Below are positions 32,538 through 42,176 of a stretch of DNA of 64,000 bases, one piece after another. The notes under the pieces were generated by a model that had not been told where the DNA came from, ran no database searches, and saw nothing but the letters and a program-made list of their open reading frames with translations. Positions within the stretch are counted from its first letter, which is position 1; each line of letters opens with the position of its first letter. Origin of the DNA: CAZIOI01 sp964540855 (GTDB lineage Bacteria; Patescibacteriota; UBA1384; DTJR01); contig CAZIOI010000001.1 in assembly GCA_964540855.1 (NCBI GenBank), positions 1-64,000 on the forward strand, given 5' to 3'. A program made the position numbers and the translations under genes.

Positions 32538-33416
32538 CTACATTAGACTTTTTAAATTAGTTCCCGGATTTATTCTATATCGTGGAATCTCAAACGGTTC
32601 GTTTGTCGAAAATGGCTTGCCTTTTTGTGTCGTCACAGCAATCTTATAGCCAGCTTCGCTAGCCAGCTTTTTCGTTTCAGCGGAAAATTTCCCTGCCGGA
32701 TAACAAAATGAATAGATTTGTTGTCCGGACAAGTCTTCAAGAGCTTTTTTTGAGTCAGCCAGCTCCGCCCTCGCCCGATCGGCATTTAATTGATCCATAT
32801 TCAGATGAGCCACTGAATGACTGGCAATCTCGTTTGAGCCACTAGCGAGTACCTTTATTTGATCCTCGTTCATATATTCGTTCTGCCCAATTTTGCCGGA
32901 AATTATAAAAAATGTACCCTGCATTTCATATTTTTGCATTGCGTTCCATGCATAGTCAAAGTTGTCCGAATATCCATCGTCAAAAGTCAAAACAACCACG
33001 CGGCTCGTATCCTCGCCGCGCGCCACCATTTCATAAAGCTTCTTGAGTGTGACCACAATATATTGGTTGTCCTTTAGATATTTAAGCTGCGAGTCAAAAT
33101 TCTCTACAGAAACAGTCAATCCTTTTCTGATATCATCCGCATTTTCAGGCAACGGCCCAACATGGTGGTACATCAAAATTTTGGCCAAAATCGTCTGATT
33201 TTCGGGCCAAGCGAGGTCTGAAAGAGGAGTCTCTTGCTCAACAGCTGACAATGAAGCCATTGGGCTGGAAACGACTAAATTAGTATCCGGCGCTTTGCTT
33301 TTCCTGGGTAAAACAACAAGGGCCAAGATAACAACCAAAATAAAAAGATACAAAAACCTGCGGCTAATTCTTCTGGTCTTGTTTTGGCTACGCGGTTTAT
33401 ATGATTTTATATTCAT
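32538..33416 (-). CDS. Secreted polysaccharide deacetylase (NodB/CE4 family)
   Basis: 292 residues: a basic N-terminus and membrane helix at about 22-40, then the CE4 fold with MYHHVGPL, motif 1 TFDDGYSDN and motif 2 SHSVAHLNMDQ (the H-x3-H metal ligands read HSVAH), then FCYPAGKFSAETKK. Members remove N-acetyl groups from peptidoglycan or exopolysaccharide. It follows the VanW gene directly (stop TAG next to ATG), in one operon with hppA. Confidence 0.9.
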   Translation of the reverse strand: MNIKSYKPRSQNKTRRISRRFLYLFILVVILALVVLPRKSKAPDTNLVVSSPMASLSAVEQETPLSDLAWPENQTILAKILMYHHVGPLPENADDIRKGLTVSVENFDSQLKYLKDNQYIVVTLKKLYEMVARGEDTSRVVVLTFDDGYSDNFDYAWNAMQKYEMQGTFFIISGKIGQNEYMNEDQIKVLASGSNEIASHSVAHLNMDQLNADRARAELADSKKALEDLSGQQIYSFCYPAGKFSAETKKLASEAGYKIAVTTQKGKPFSTNEPFEIPRYRINPGTNLKSLM

Positions 33417-35249
33417 CTACTGTGCCGGCGTTGTTTGTTGATCGGTCACTTGCGGACCACGAAGATACTTAGCCGGCCATGCTACATATGAAGACAAGAA
33501 CTTCTGTTCATTGGTTTTCCCATCCTTTGTAACCCTGTAGTAGAAAACAGCTTTTGCGCCTGCATGCGCCCTATCTATTCGCTTAACCTCGCCTGCGGCG
33601 AGACCCGGATCATCAATGTATATATCGGCCGGCGGCTCGGTAATGTCATACACATACGGGTCAGTAATTTCGACTGACCGACCATCCTTTGTGCCATAAA
33701 TATCAAAAGTTATTTTAGTTCCTTCGACCCGGCCCTGGATTAAGATATAGCCGGAATAGTCATTTTTAAATTTAAAATCCGGTTTTGGCGAATAAATTGT
33801 AGCGTCCATCCCAACCGGCGGCTCATAATAACTCACGCGATAAGAGTGATTGTGTCTTTCGGTAACTTCCATGCCGGCGTTCATCACCGATCTAAAAAGC
33901 GTAGTTGAGACCTGACACAGGCCGCCACCAAATTCGGGAATTGTTTGGTTATCCTTGATGACCAATTCTTGCAAATATCCGCTACTGCCGTCTATTGCGC
34001 CCAGATGAGAAATGGTAGAAAATTCTTCGTCCGGTTTGACCAAAGTGCCGGAAATAAATCCTACCCCGGTTTTGATATTTTGAATACGGTTAGAAGGGCT
34101 ACCGGAAAAACTTGTCGTCGCCGTACCAATAAGCTCCTTAATAGCATATTTTTCAATATCCGAGACATCATCCGCCGAGATAGTCGCCTTCTTGACCTCT
34201 GTCGGCAACTCAATTTTTTTTTGCTCTCCCGCCTCGAGCGCTGCAACAATTTGTTTTACGGCATCATCGGTTTTTACAACTTTTCCATCCGAAGAAGCCT
34301 GCAAAATCGAGACTTTACCGTCCGTTATAGTAAATTTCGCGTCTACCGCATCAATATTAACGCGGTCAGCTTCGTCATCTAAAACTTCCCTGATTTCATC
34401 TTCATTAAACGAAACGTACGCCTCGGAATACTCGCTCTTGGTTCCAAAAAGACCTTTTTTAGATTGAACCGTTTTTTTAAGCTTTATCATCAGCCCAAGC
34501 TCCGATGGTGACAGTTTAATTTCACCCTCAGGGGCAACAAGTGTAACCCCTTCGGATGTCAATTCTTTTGCTCTGTCTGAAAGCGCCTCGGCTTCGCTAT
34601 GAGATATAATCGCATTATCATCCGTCAGTTCCAGCGTGATCGCGTCTTTATTTTTTAGAGCAAAAGTATCCTCAATTACACTTGTGAGCTTTTCGAGATC
34701 AATTGTCTTGCCTGCTTCAGGTTCTATAACTTGTAATGCTCCATTTTTGATCTGAAGATTTGCCTCCTTTTTCGGCGTGCCTATCTCGCCATTTATTGAG
34801 CTGACCCAATCCTCAATCTTTTTTTCATCAAATTCATATTTGAGAGCAAAATTCTGCCGCGAAAATATGCGACGAACGAGCGGCCAGATATTTTTATACC
34901 ACCTGCCTTGATGCCCAACGGCAAAAACTTCGTCTGCTTGATCTCCATGTGCTTTCCAGCTGGCTGATTCTAGCGTCATATCCCAAGTCTTGTCTTCAAA
35001 TTTGAGTATGATTTTATTTTGTTTGTTTGTCTCGAAAATCTGAGCTAGGCTGGATGACAAATCCTGTTTTGACAAACCGGAAATATCCTGCGAAACAATA
35101 AACGATTTCGGTAAAACCTTTTGATCAAACTCAATATAATATGCAATGAATGCCGCGACCAAAACAACAAAAGCCAACAAAAAAACGATCAGAGCGTTCT
35201 TCGCATTTGCCCTAATTTTTTTTAGTAAATTCCTTTTAGTCATCCTCAC
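33417..35249 (-). CDS. VanW-family protein with peptidoglycan-binding-like domains
   Basis: 610 residues. An N-terminal membrane helix (about 17-38) anchors two repeated PG_binding_4-like domains (about 60-360). A VanW domain lies at about 390-530, with FSTISHLGAIDGSSGY, the signature FGGGLCQVSTTLFRSVMNAG and YSPKPDFKFKNDYSGYILI. A beta-rich C-terminal segment follows. VanW is found in some vancomycin-resistance clusters and in many resistance-free Gram-positives; its function is not known, and a wall-related role is inferred. Probable GTG start overlaps the upstream stop as GTGA. No resistance genes are adjacent. Confidence 0.88.
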   Translation of the reverse strand: MRMTKRNLLKKIRANAKNALIVFLLAFVVLVAAFIAYYIEFDQKVLPKSFIVSQDISGLSKQDLSSSLAQIFETNKQNKIILKFEDKTWDMTLESASWKAHGDQADEVFAVGHQGRWYKNIWPLVRRIFSRQNFALKYEFDEKKIEDWVSSINGEIGTPKKEANLQIKNGALQVIEPEAGKTIDLEKLTSVIEDTFALKNKDAITLELTDDNAIISHSEAEALSDRAKELTSEGVTLVAPEGEIKLSPSELGLMIKLKKTVQSKKGLFGTKSEYSEAYVSFNEDEIREVLDDEADRVNIDAVDAKFTITDGKVSILQASSDGKVVKTDDAVKQIVAALEAGEQKKIELPTEVKKATISADDVSDIEKYAIKELIGTATTSFSGSPSNRIQNIKTGVGFISGTLVKPDEEFSTISHLGAIDGSSGYLQELVIKDNQTIPEFGGGLCQVSTTLFRSVMNAGMEVTERHNHSYRVSYYEPPVGMDATIYSPKPDFKFKNDYSGYILIQGRVEGTKITFDIYGTKDGRSVEITDPYVYDITEPPADIYIDDPGLAAGEVKRIDRAHAGAKAVFYYRVTKDGKTNEQKFLSSYVAWPAKYLRGPQVTDQQTTPAQ

Positions 35250-35488
35250 TTTTCTAATATCTCTTCCAGGACAGCTTGTGCTACATCTTCCTTATTTTTT
35301 TGTAATTCGCTTTCTGAAAGCAGGTTGAGATAAACAATATCACCCTTATTTATATCGGAAGGCAGAAATTTCGGATGAATCGATATTTGTTGATCATCCG
35401 GCAAAGCCAATACAGCTTGAGTTGACGATATTCCGGACACCTTGAGCCTAAGCGGTTTCTCGCTTGTTAAAAGCGAAGGATTTATCAT
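35246..35488 (-). CDS. Small protein of unknown function
   Basis: 80 residues, predicted cytoplasmic and beta-rich: LRLKVSGISSTQAVLALPDD then IHPKFLPSDINKGDIVYLNL, resembling small SH3-like barrels such as DUF3006, but the match is loose. The C-terminal 25 residues are helical. An AGGAC site precedes the ATG; it overlaps the VanW gene by four nt and follows hppA by 27 bp. Confidence 0.65.
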   Translation of the reverse strand: MINPSLLTSEKPLRLKVSGISSTQAVLALPDDQQISIHPKFLPSDINKGDIVYLNLLSESELQKNKEDVAQAVLEEILEK

Positions 35489-35515
35489 TTGTCCTACTTA
35501 GAATAATACTTGTAA

Positions 35516-37519
35516 CTAGACAATAAATGAAATTATCAAAAGAGCGATGATATTCAATATTTTGATCATGGGATTAATTGCCGGACCTGCTGTGTCTTTG
35601 TATGGGTCGCCGACAGTGTCGCCTGTTACCGCTGCCTTATGGGCATCGCTTCCCTTGCCGCCGAAATTTCCTAGTTCAATATATTTCTTGGCGTTATCCC
35701 AAGCGGCGCCACCGGATGTCATAGAAATCGCTACAAAAAGCCCTGTCACAATCGATCCGACCAAAACACCGCCCAAGGCTACGGGTCCAAGAGTAAATCC
35801 GACTAAAACCGGTACGAGAACCGGCAAAAGTGCCGGAAAGATCATTTGTGTTATGGCCGCCCTGGTCACAATATCCACGGCGGACGAATAATCGGGCTTT
35901 GCCTTCCCCTCCATAATACCGGGGATCGACTTGAACTGTCTGCGGACTTCCTCAACAACGGATCCCGCAGTTTTTCCAACTGATTCCATCGACAGCGCAC
36001 CAAACCAATATGGCAAAAGACCGCCAATAAACAGACCGACTAGTACTTTCGGATCAGAGAGTGAAAATTGGATTTGTCCGCCAAGTCTTTCGATTTCTTG
36101 GGTGTACGAAGCAAATAAAACGATTGCGGCCAGTCCTGCTGAAGCAATAGCGTAACCCTTAGTCACCGCTTTGGTAGTGTTTCCAACAGCATCCAAGGGG
36201 TCAGTGACATTGCGAACTTTTTCCGGCAAGTTTGCCATTTCGGCAATTCCGCCAGCATTATCCGTGATTGGTCCATAAGCATCTATCGCAACAATAATTC
36301 CGGTCATTGAAAGCATCGCAAACGCCGCAACGGCGACTCCATATAATCCGGCAAGTTCATACGAACCTAGCGTTCCGGCAGCAATTATCAAAACCGGCCA
36401 AACAGTAGCTTTCATCGATACCGCCAAACCCGTGATGATATTTGTTCCATGTCCGGTCGTAGATGCCTGAGCAATCTGTCTCACCGGACCGTAAGCGGTC
36501 GAAGTGAAATATTCGGTGATCAAAATCATCGCGCCGGTTACGACCAAGCCGATTAAGCCACTATAAAATAGCTTCATAGGTTCATAGTCTGCCATGATCC
36601 AATTTGTCGCGAAATAGAACCCAACAGCGGCAATGAGACCGGAGGCAATGAGTCCTTTGTACAGAGCCGCCATAATCTTCTCACCGCTAAGACGTACAAA
36701 CAATGAGCCCAGAAGGGACGCTATAATAGATATTCCACCCAAAACTAGGGGGAAAATGATGGCGTTAATATTGCCACCAAAAACCAATTTACCCAAAAGC
36801 ATGGTCGCAATCGCCGTCACGGCATAGGTCTCAAACAAGTCCGCCGCCATACCGGCGCAGTCACCAACGTTATCACCGACATTATCGGCGATAACGGCCG
36901 GATTCCTTGGGTCGTCTTCGGGAATTGAAGCTTCGACTTTGCCAACCAAATCTGCTCCCACGTCAGCCGCTTTGGTGAATATTCCACCGCCCAAGCGCGC
37001 AAAAACCGAGATCAGAGATCCGCCAAAACCCAGTCCGATCAGCGCATCAATCTCGTACCCCATCGCTTTTGATACAGCATAAAAACCCGCTACACCAATC
37101 AGGCCGAGACCAACAACCAAGAAGCCTGTGACAGCACCACCTTTAAACGCCAGATCAAGAGCGCTCTTGAGACCACTCTTAGCTGCTTCGGCAACTCTAA
37201 CATTCGCTCTAACAGAAATTGTCATACCTATGAAACCGGCGAGTGCCGACAAAATAGCGCCAACAATAAAACCGGCGGCCGTAATCCAGTTTATAAAGAA
37301 TCCAAGAATTAACGCAACTGCAACAGCCACAATCGCAATCGTTTGGTATTGTCTTTTTAAATATGCGTTTGCGCCTTGTTGGATAGCATCTGCAATCTCC
37401 TGCATTTTTTTATTACCGGCAGGTTTCGCGAGTATCCACCTGACCAAAAGCAACCCCCAAACTATTGCCAAAACCGATGATCCGATTGCAAAATAAACAC
37501 CGATGCTTTCAATCCCCAT
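35516..37519 (-). CDS. hppA: Membrane-bound proton-pumping pyrophosphatase
   Basis: Couples pyrophosphate hydrolysis to ion export and so energises the membrane. 667 residues and about 16 membrane helices. The catalytic loop DVGADLVGKVEASIPEDDPR then NPAVIADNVGDNVGD, and the later GDTVGDPYKDTAGPA, carry the Mg-PPi ligands. The residue after GNTT is Lys (GNTTKAVTKG), which in studied enzymes marks the potassium-independent, proton-pumping class. GGAGG site before the ATG and a TATAAT box at 37534-37539. First gene of an operon with the small protein, VanW and deacetylase. Confidence 0.95.
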   Translation of the reverse strand: MGIESIGVYFAIGSSVLAIVWGLLLVRWILAKPAGNKKMQEIADAIQQGANAYLKRQYQTIAIVAVAVALILGFFINWITAAGFIVGAILSALAGFIGMTISVRANVRVAEAAKSGLKSALDLAFKGGAVTGFLVVGLGLIGVAGFYAVSKAMGYEIDALIGLGFGGSLISVFARLGGGIFTKAADVGADLVGKVEASIPEDDPRNPAVIADNVGDNVGDCAGMAADLFETYAVTAIATMLLGKLVFGGNINAIIFPLVLGGISIIASLLGSLFVRLSGEKIMAALYKGLIASGLIAAVGFYFATNWIMADYEPMKLFYSGLIGLVVTGAMILITEYFTSTAYGPVRQIAQASTTGHGTNIITGLAVSMKATVWPVLIIAAGTLGSYELAGLYGVAVAAFAMLSMTGIIVAIDAYGPITDNAGGIAEMANLPEKVRNVTDPLDAVGNTTKAVTKGYAIASAGLAAIVLFASYTQEIERLGGQIQFSLSDPKVLVGLFIGGLLPYWFGALSMESVGKTAGSVVEEVRRQFKSIPGIMEGKAKPDYSSAVDIVTRAAITQMIFPALLPVLVPVLVGFTLGPVALGGVLVGSIVTGLFVAISMTSGGAAWDNAKKYIELGNFGGKGSDAHKAAVTGDTVGDPYKDTAGPAINPMIKILNIIALLIISFIV

Positions 37520-37533
37520 AAAACCTCCAAAAA

Positions 37534-37539
37534 ATTATA
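37534..37539 (-). promoter_or_regulatory. -10 box upstream of hppA
   Basis: TATAAT on the minus strand, 14 nt before the start codon. A weak -35 candidate (CTGTCA) lies 16 nt further up. Confidence 0.5.
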
Positions 37540-37591
37540 AAGTGATTTGATATTTTGACAGTTTACGCCAAAAGACGAACTGCCAAATTAC

Positions 37592-38734
37592 TTATTTATA
37601 CAGAATTTCCCTGTAAACTTCAAGGGTCTTTTTTGCCGTTTGCTCCCACGTAAACCTTTTTGCGTTCTTCAAACCGTTATCGGAAATTTTTTTACTCACA
37701 TTCGCATCCGACAAGATAAGGGCTAACTTCTCACTCATGTCATGTGAATCTTCGGGATTAAAATAAACCGCACCATCGGCATATATCTCCGGCATGCACG
37801 TTCGGTCACTTGAAGCGACCGGCGTGCCGCAAGCCTGTGCTTCCAGCCCGGGAAGCCCAAAACCCTCCGAAAGCGACGGAAAGCAAAAAACACCGGCTCC
37901 GGAATAAATTGCCGGTAAATCGTCATCGGAAACAAAGTCTGTAAACCTGACGCTTTTGGTCAGGTTTCTCTCTTTTATTAGATCGGGAAGCTGGGGATAC
38001 TTGGGATCTTCGCGACCAACAAAAACCAGCTTGAGATCGGAAAATATTTTTTGTTTTTTTAAGATTTCAAAAGCTTCAACCAACCTGGGCAAATTTTTAT
38101 GCGATCGCCACTGACCAACAGACAAAATATAAGGTGAACTTATCTTATATTTTCTAAGTGCCGCTTCGATAGTGGCTTTTTGCGAACGGCTAAACCTCTC
38201 GTCGATTGCATTGTAAGTTGTAACTACCTTATCGGGGCGCAAATGAAATTCGTCTATGATTTCTTCTTTGACATAATCCGAGACTGTAAAAACCTTTTGC
38301 GATGAAACGGCGGCATGGTTAATAACATGCTTATAAATCTGTCTTTTAATAATCGATCTCCTTTCAGCGTATTGACCCAGAGTCAGATCGTGGATTGTTA
38401 CCACAAATTTGCCACCATAAAACACAGGATGATTAAAATGAGGAAAGTGAACAAGATCCGGCGCGGCCTCTTTTATTTGTTTTAAAAGAACTGTTTGTTC
38501 TTTGAGACTATAATGCGAAGCGGTTGTCCTAACAATTTCCACTCCCCCCGGACGCTTCTCGATAGCAGAGAGAAAGTCTTCATCTAGCGGAGCGCCGTCA
38601 ACGACTAGCAAGGCCAAGTCAAGTTCTTTATCTAGTTGGCATATCGATTTAAAAAGCTCGCACGAGTAACGACCAATCCCCGCATGTGACAGCGACAAGA
38701 AGCGACCATAAAACAAAACTTTTTTTCGTTTCAA
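37592..38734 (-). CDS. Glycosyltransferase family 4 (GT-B)
   Basis: 380 residues. GT-B fold with the Rossmann start (KVLFYGRFLSLSHAGIGRYS), the central LSVGQWRSHKNLPRLVEAF, and the donor-binding SLSEGFGLPGLEAQACGTPV carrying the E-x7-E motif. Predicted to add a sugar from a nucleotide donor to a lipid-linked glycan. The start at 38734 (TTG, GAAGGAG site five nt before) is preferred over a TTG eight codons upstream that overlaps the flippase stop. Same position relative to a flippase as the gene at 50913. Confidence 0.88.
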   Translation of the reverse strand: MKRKKVLFYGRFLSLSHAGIGRYSCELFKSICQLDKELDLALLVVDGAPLDEDFLSAIEKRPGGVEIVRTTASHYSLKEQTVLLKQIKEAAPDLVHFPHFNHPVFYGGKFVVTIHDLTLGQYAERRSIIKRQIYKHVINHAAVSSQKVFTVSDYVKEEIIDEFHLRPDKVVTTYNAIDERFSRSQKATIEAALRKYKISSPYILSVGQWRSHKNLPRLVEAFEILKKQKIFSDLKLVFVGREDPKYPQLPDLIKERNLTKSVRFTDFVSDDDLPAIYSGAGVFCFPSLSEGFGLPGLEAQACGTPVASSDRTCMPEIYADGAVYFNPEDSHDMSEKLALILSDANVSKKISDNGLKNAKRFTWEQTAKKTLEVYREILYK

Positions 38735-38754
38735 ACTATCTCCTTCGCAATTAA

Positions 38755-40203
38755 TCAATCTTTTAAAAGACTTTTTAACGTGCTCTTATCTATGACCTTG
38801 AGACAATACAGTCCCAAGATAAACATTATTATCCCAAATGGTATTGTCATAAAGATGCTAAATGATTTTGCAAAATAAAGCACAAAACTAACTATAATGG
38901 CAACTGAAAGGCCTTTAAAAAAGCTCACAAAATTGAGTTTGACTGGTAACTCTTTCCTCATAATCATATAACAAGCCACCAGAATTATTATTTCTGTCAC
39001 GACTGTGTTCAAAGCTGCTGCAAGATAAGAAAATTTAGGAATCAAAATAAAATTCGCAGAAAGATTAAAGATTGTAGCAAGACAATATGGGAGAATTAAA
39101 TTTTTCTGACGGCCGAAAATGACTACGGAGTTGGTAAAAAGAGCGTTTAAAAAAGAAAGACCCACAGCAAAAATCAAAATTTGCAAAACAACATCGGCTG
39201 AAATTGCCGTTCCGGCAAAGTTTATCGTTGACGCGTTGAGATACTCATCGCCCGCAATGATATTCGTGATTGGTTTGGCTAAGGCTAGGGTTATCGAGAC
39301 AACCGCAAAAGCGCCAATCGACAATAGATCAAAAGATTTTTGGAAAAGAGTTGTTATTTTCGAGTTGTCTTTTTGCTCAAAAGCAGATGTTAAAGCCGGA
39401 AAGACCGAACCAAAAAACATAAGCGGCGTTGCCATCAAAATTTCTAATATTTTATACGGCGTGCCATATATTCCAACATCTGTACTCGTTTTAAAAACGG
39501 ATAGAATCAATGTGTCGGTCTTAAAATATATCAGCCCCAAGATGCTTATTATGCCTATCGGTAGAGCCTCTATCATAAATTTTTTCGCAAATTGCCAGTC
39601 GAGACCAAATCTTGGTTTGACAAATTTTAGGCTGAAAATAAAACTGATCAGAAAATTCAAGAATGTTCCGAATATCGAGGCCGCCATGACATAAACAAGA
39701 CCCAAATTCATCTTCACAGCCAGTATGATAAGACCCATCGCTACAATTCTGGCGGCAACTTCGCTGATTGAAGCCAAATCCATCTTTAGTTTAGATTGGA
39801 AAAGAGCTGTATAAACACTGGTTTGGCTTGACCAGAGAATTGATAGTGCACCTAGCATTACCACTGTCTTTAGCTGTGGCGAATATGGTAAGAATGCAAG
39901 TAAAATTAGAGATGATACAAAAACAACCGATGAAAATATCAGCCTAATAGACGTAACATTTTTGACAATCGTAGCTTCATCTTGACCAGCCGTTATTCTT
40001 CTCACGATCACCCAGAAAAAACCAAAGTCCGAGATTGCGGAGAAAAATGTCATAAAAGCAAACGCGGTCGTATAATCGCCGTATCCTGCGACACCAAGAT
40101 ATCTGACGATAATAGCAACATTAGCCAAACCGATAATCACATTAATGAATTTTCCAACCATTTGGACTGAAAAATTGTATGCAACTTTTCGTGTTAGGCT
40201 CAT
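38755..40203 (-). CDS. Polysaccharide flippase (Wzx-like, MATE/PST family)
   Basis: 482 residues and 12-14 membrane helices; the N-terminal pattern NFSVQMVGKFINVIIGLANV and VRYLGVAGYGDYTTAFAF is that of polysaccharide flippases. Moves lipid-linked oligosaccharide across the membrane. It is a paralogue of 52004-53470, shown by the shared LGVxGxGxYTT and SDFG/ADFG segments. Reads into the GT4 gene downstream. Confidence 0.88.
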   Translation of the reverse strand: MSLTRKVAYNFSVQMVGKFINVIIGLANVAIIVRYLGVAGYGDYTTAFAFMTFFSAISDFGFFWVIVRRITAGQDEATIVKNVTSIRLIFSSVVFVSSLILLAFLPYSPQLKTVVMLGALSILWSSQTSVYTALFQSKLKMDLASISEVAARIVAMGLIILAVKMNLGLVYVMAASIFGTFLNFLISFIFSLKFVKPRFGLDWQFAKKFMIEALPIGIISILGLIYFKTDTLILSVFKTSTDVGIYGTPYKILEILMATPLMFFGSVFPALTSAFEQKDNSKITTLFQKSFDLLSIGAFAVVSITLALAKPITNIIAGDEYLNASTINFAGTAISADVVLQILIFAVGLSFLNALFTNSVVIFGRQKNLILPYCLATIFNLSANFILIPKFSYLAAALNTVVTEIIILVACYMIMRKELPVKLNFVSFFKGLSVAIIVSFVLYFAKSFSIFMTIPFGIIMFILGLYCLKVIDKSTLKSLLKD

Positions 40204-40204
40204 A

Positions 40205-40648
40205 TTAGGTTTTAAACGTCCATCTTTTGTTGATAAAAAAATTCCAAAATGTTGCTACGGCCGTTGCGGCAGCAAGACCGAAGATGTCTCGCCAACCAAA
40301 TTTTGCGGTCATCGCAAAAAATACCGTCTGATTAATAAGCATACCACCTAGCGAAACCAGTAAAAACTTAGTAGCCTCCCTCACAATATTCTTGTTTGAC
40401 GATCTAAATGTCCATTTTCGGTTCAAGATATAGCCGGAGCTTGCTGAAACAATAAAGGATAGCGCCTTTGCAACTTGGCGAATCGTTTGGATATCCGGCA
40501 AACCTAGTTTCCCCAAAAGCAAAAATTTAAAAAGATAGAAAAATAACCAATCTACCAAAGTATTAAATGACCCGACAATTGCAAATTTAACAAACTGTCG
40601 GTGAGCTTTATTTTTAGGGACTAAGCTAAAGATAGTTTTTTTTTCCAC
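40205..40648 (-). CDS. GtrA-family membrane protein
   Basis: 147 residues with four membrane helices. The FVKFAIVGSFNTLVDWLFFY start and YILNRKWTFRS and INKRWTFK ends are typical. GtrA proteins are thought to help move polyprenyl-phosphate-linked sugars across the membrane. GTG start with an AGGAG site. One-bp gap to the flippase gene, so probably cotranscribed. Divergent from the GT39-like gene. Confidence 0.88.
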   Translation of the reverse strand: MEKKTIFSLVPKNKAHRQFVKFAIVGSFNTLVDWLFFYLFKFLLLGKLGLPDIQTIRQVAKALSFIVSASSGYILNRKWTFRSSNKNIVREATKFLLVSLGGMLINQTVFFAMTAKFGWRDIFGLAAATAVATFWNFFINKRWTFKT

Positions 40649-40763
40649 AAAATCACTCCTAGAGATATTGAAATATTTCTAAATTGCTGGGATAAAAAAT
40701 TAGTCAGATACCCACATCAAAAAAATACATTTAATCCGCGACAGTGTAAAGGGACGCAACAAT

Positions 40764-42176
40764 ATGCAAGCTACAAACAAAAAAATTAAATCCAGTGATG
40801 CCTCGAAGCTCTTTTGGCAAGCTTTGACGACCTTTGTTAGCACATACTGGCCACATCTGCTGGTCTTCGGAATGATCTTGGTCTCCGCATTCCTGAGGTT
40901 TTACGGCCTAAGAGAAAATTTGCATTTTAACATTGATGAGACCCACCATCTAGAAACCATCACCAGCATTTACAAAAATAATGTTTTTGTACTGAAGGGA
41001 CCACCGGCCTCCGGTGGAACCGATCTTTATCACGGCGCTTATTATTACTACCTATATCTTTTGCCTACATGGCTCTCAGACGGCAACCCCCTAGCTCTGG
41101 GCGTCTTTACATTATTGCTCAACACTCTTTCTTTGCCACTTTTGTTTATCGCAACAAAAAAGAGCTTCAACATACAAATAGCTCTTTGGACAACACTTTT
41201 TGCCGCCACCTCCTCAACCGTTATATATTACAGTCGTTGGGCATGGAATCCCAATCTGGTGCCATTTTTCTTTATACTGGCATTTTTTGCCCTGGCGCGT
41301 TTTGAAGCAAGAAGACCTTGGTGGTTGGCGCTTTTTGCTTTCTCGCTTTCCAGTATCTCCCAACTACACATTGGCGCCATCTACTATATGCCCATATTTT
41401 TCTTGATGACTCCTTTGTTTTGGCGCGTCACAAAAAATATAAAAGTCTGGTGCGGATCAATCCTCGCTCTGATTATTCCTTGGTTACCGACTATTATCTA
41501 CGAAGCAAGCCACGGCTGGTCCTTACCGCGTAGTTTTCTCAGGGCAGTAGGAATTACTCAATCTACGTCAGTAACATTTTTGATTCATGTCACCAATGGG
41601 TGGAAATTTTTCTCTCAACTATACTCGGCAATAATTCACTTGCCACAAATAATTTTAGTTATAAGCCTTCTGGCGTTGTTAGGCTATTTGATATTCAACG
41701 TTAAGTGGCGCAACAAACAAAAAAGGCTCATACCGATTTTTATTACAGTCAGTTTAATATTCTCCTTTTGCTCATGCGCGTATTATAATGGGACACTTTT
41801 CACACACTATGCGGAAGAATTTTTCATAATAATGCCACTGATTACGGCCCTCTTAATAACTACTTTAATGAAACAGAAAATTTTTTATTTTGGCTCATTG
41901 ACCATTGCGGTCGCCTTTACAATCGCAAATTGGTTCTATTTAAAAAAAGATATCATTGCCGGCGAACATATGTACGGTGCAACACACGAAATATGCCAAA
42001 CTATACAAAGTAAAAAGTTGAATAATGTCAGCATTGTGCTTGACGGACAAAATAATCCCGAGCACACAAAATATATTTGTCAAAAATATTATTCTATCAG
42101 TTTTGGTGGCGACAATGAGATAGTAGCCAGTACAGACAAAAACGGTGGTATTGCCTACAATATCTCGGACGAATAA
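40764..42176 (+). CDS. GT39-like (ArnT/PMT-type) integral membrane glycosyltransferase
   Basis: 470 residues, 10-11 membrane helices. The first extracytoplasmic loop has an acidic motif, FNIDETHHLETITS, in the place of the catalytic D/E residues of PMT-type enzymes. Uses polyprenyl-phosphate sugar as donor at the outer face, which fits the DPM1-like gene just downstream on the other strand. AAAGGGA site before the ATG. It ends against the convergent gene with no spacer. Confidence 0.8.
   Translation: MQATNKKIKSSDASKLFWQALTTFVSTYWPHLLVFGMILVSAFLRFYGLRENLHFNIDETHHLETITSIYKNNVFVLKGPPASGGTDLYHGAYYYYLYLLPTWLSDGNPLALGVFTLLLNTLSLPLLFIATKKSFNIQIALWTTLFAATSSTVIYYSRWAWNPNLVPFFFILAFFALARFEARRPWWLALFAFSLSSISQLHIGAIYYMPIFFLMTPLFWRVTKNIKVWCGSILALIIPWLPTIIYEASHGWSLPRSFLRAVGITQSTSVTFLIHVTNGWKFFSQLYSAIIHLPQIILVISLLALLGYLIFNVKWRNKQKRLIPIFITVSLIFSFCSCAYYNGTLFTHYAEEFFIIMPLITALLITTLMKQKIFYFGSLTIAVAFTIANWFYLKKDIIAGEHMYGATHEICQTIQSKKLNNVSIVLDGQNNPEHTKYICQKYYSISFGGDNEIVASTDKNGGIAYNISDE

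Noticed and set aside
32308..32649. Second plus-strand frame overlapping cassette 2 and its terminator
   Set aside because: It runs through the strong terminator stem and into the convergent deacetylase gene; the 32015-32494 frame has the ribosome-binding site and membrane helix.
33417..35249. Vancomycin resistance function for the VanW-family gene
   Set aside because: No vanH, vanA or vanX-like genes are near, and VanW domains are common in strains without resistance.
39119..39694. 191-codon open frame on the plus strand inside the flippase gene
   Set aside because: It is antisense to a clearly coding membrane protein; its Lys/Ile/Thr-rich translation has no motif and no ribosome-binding site.
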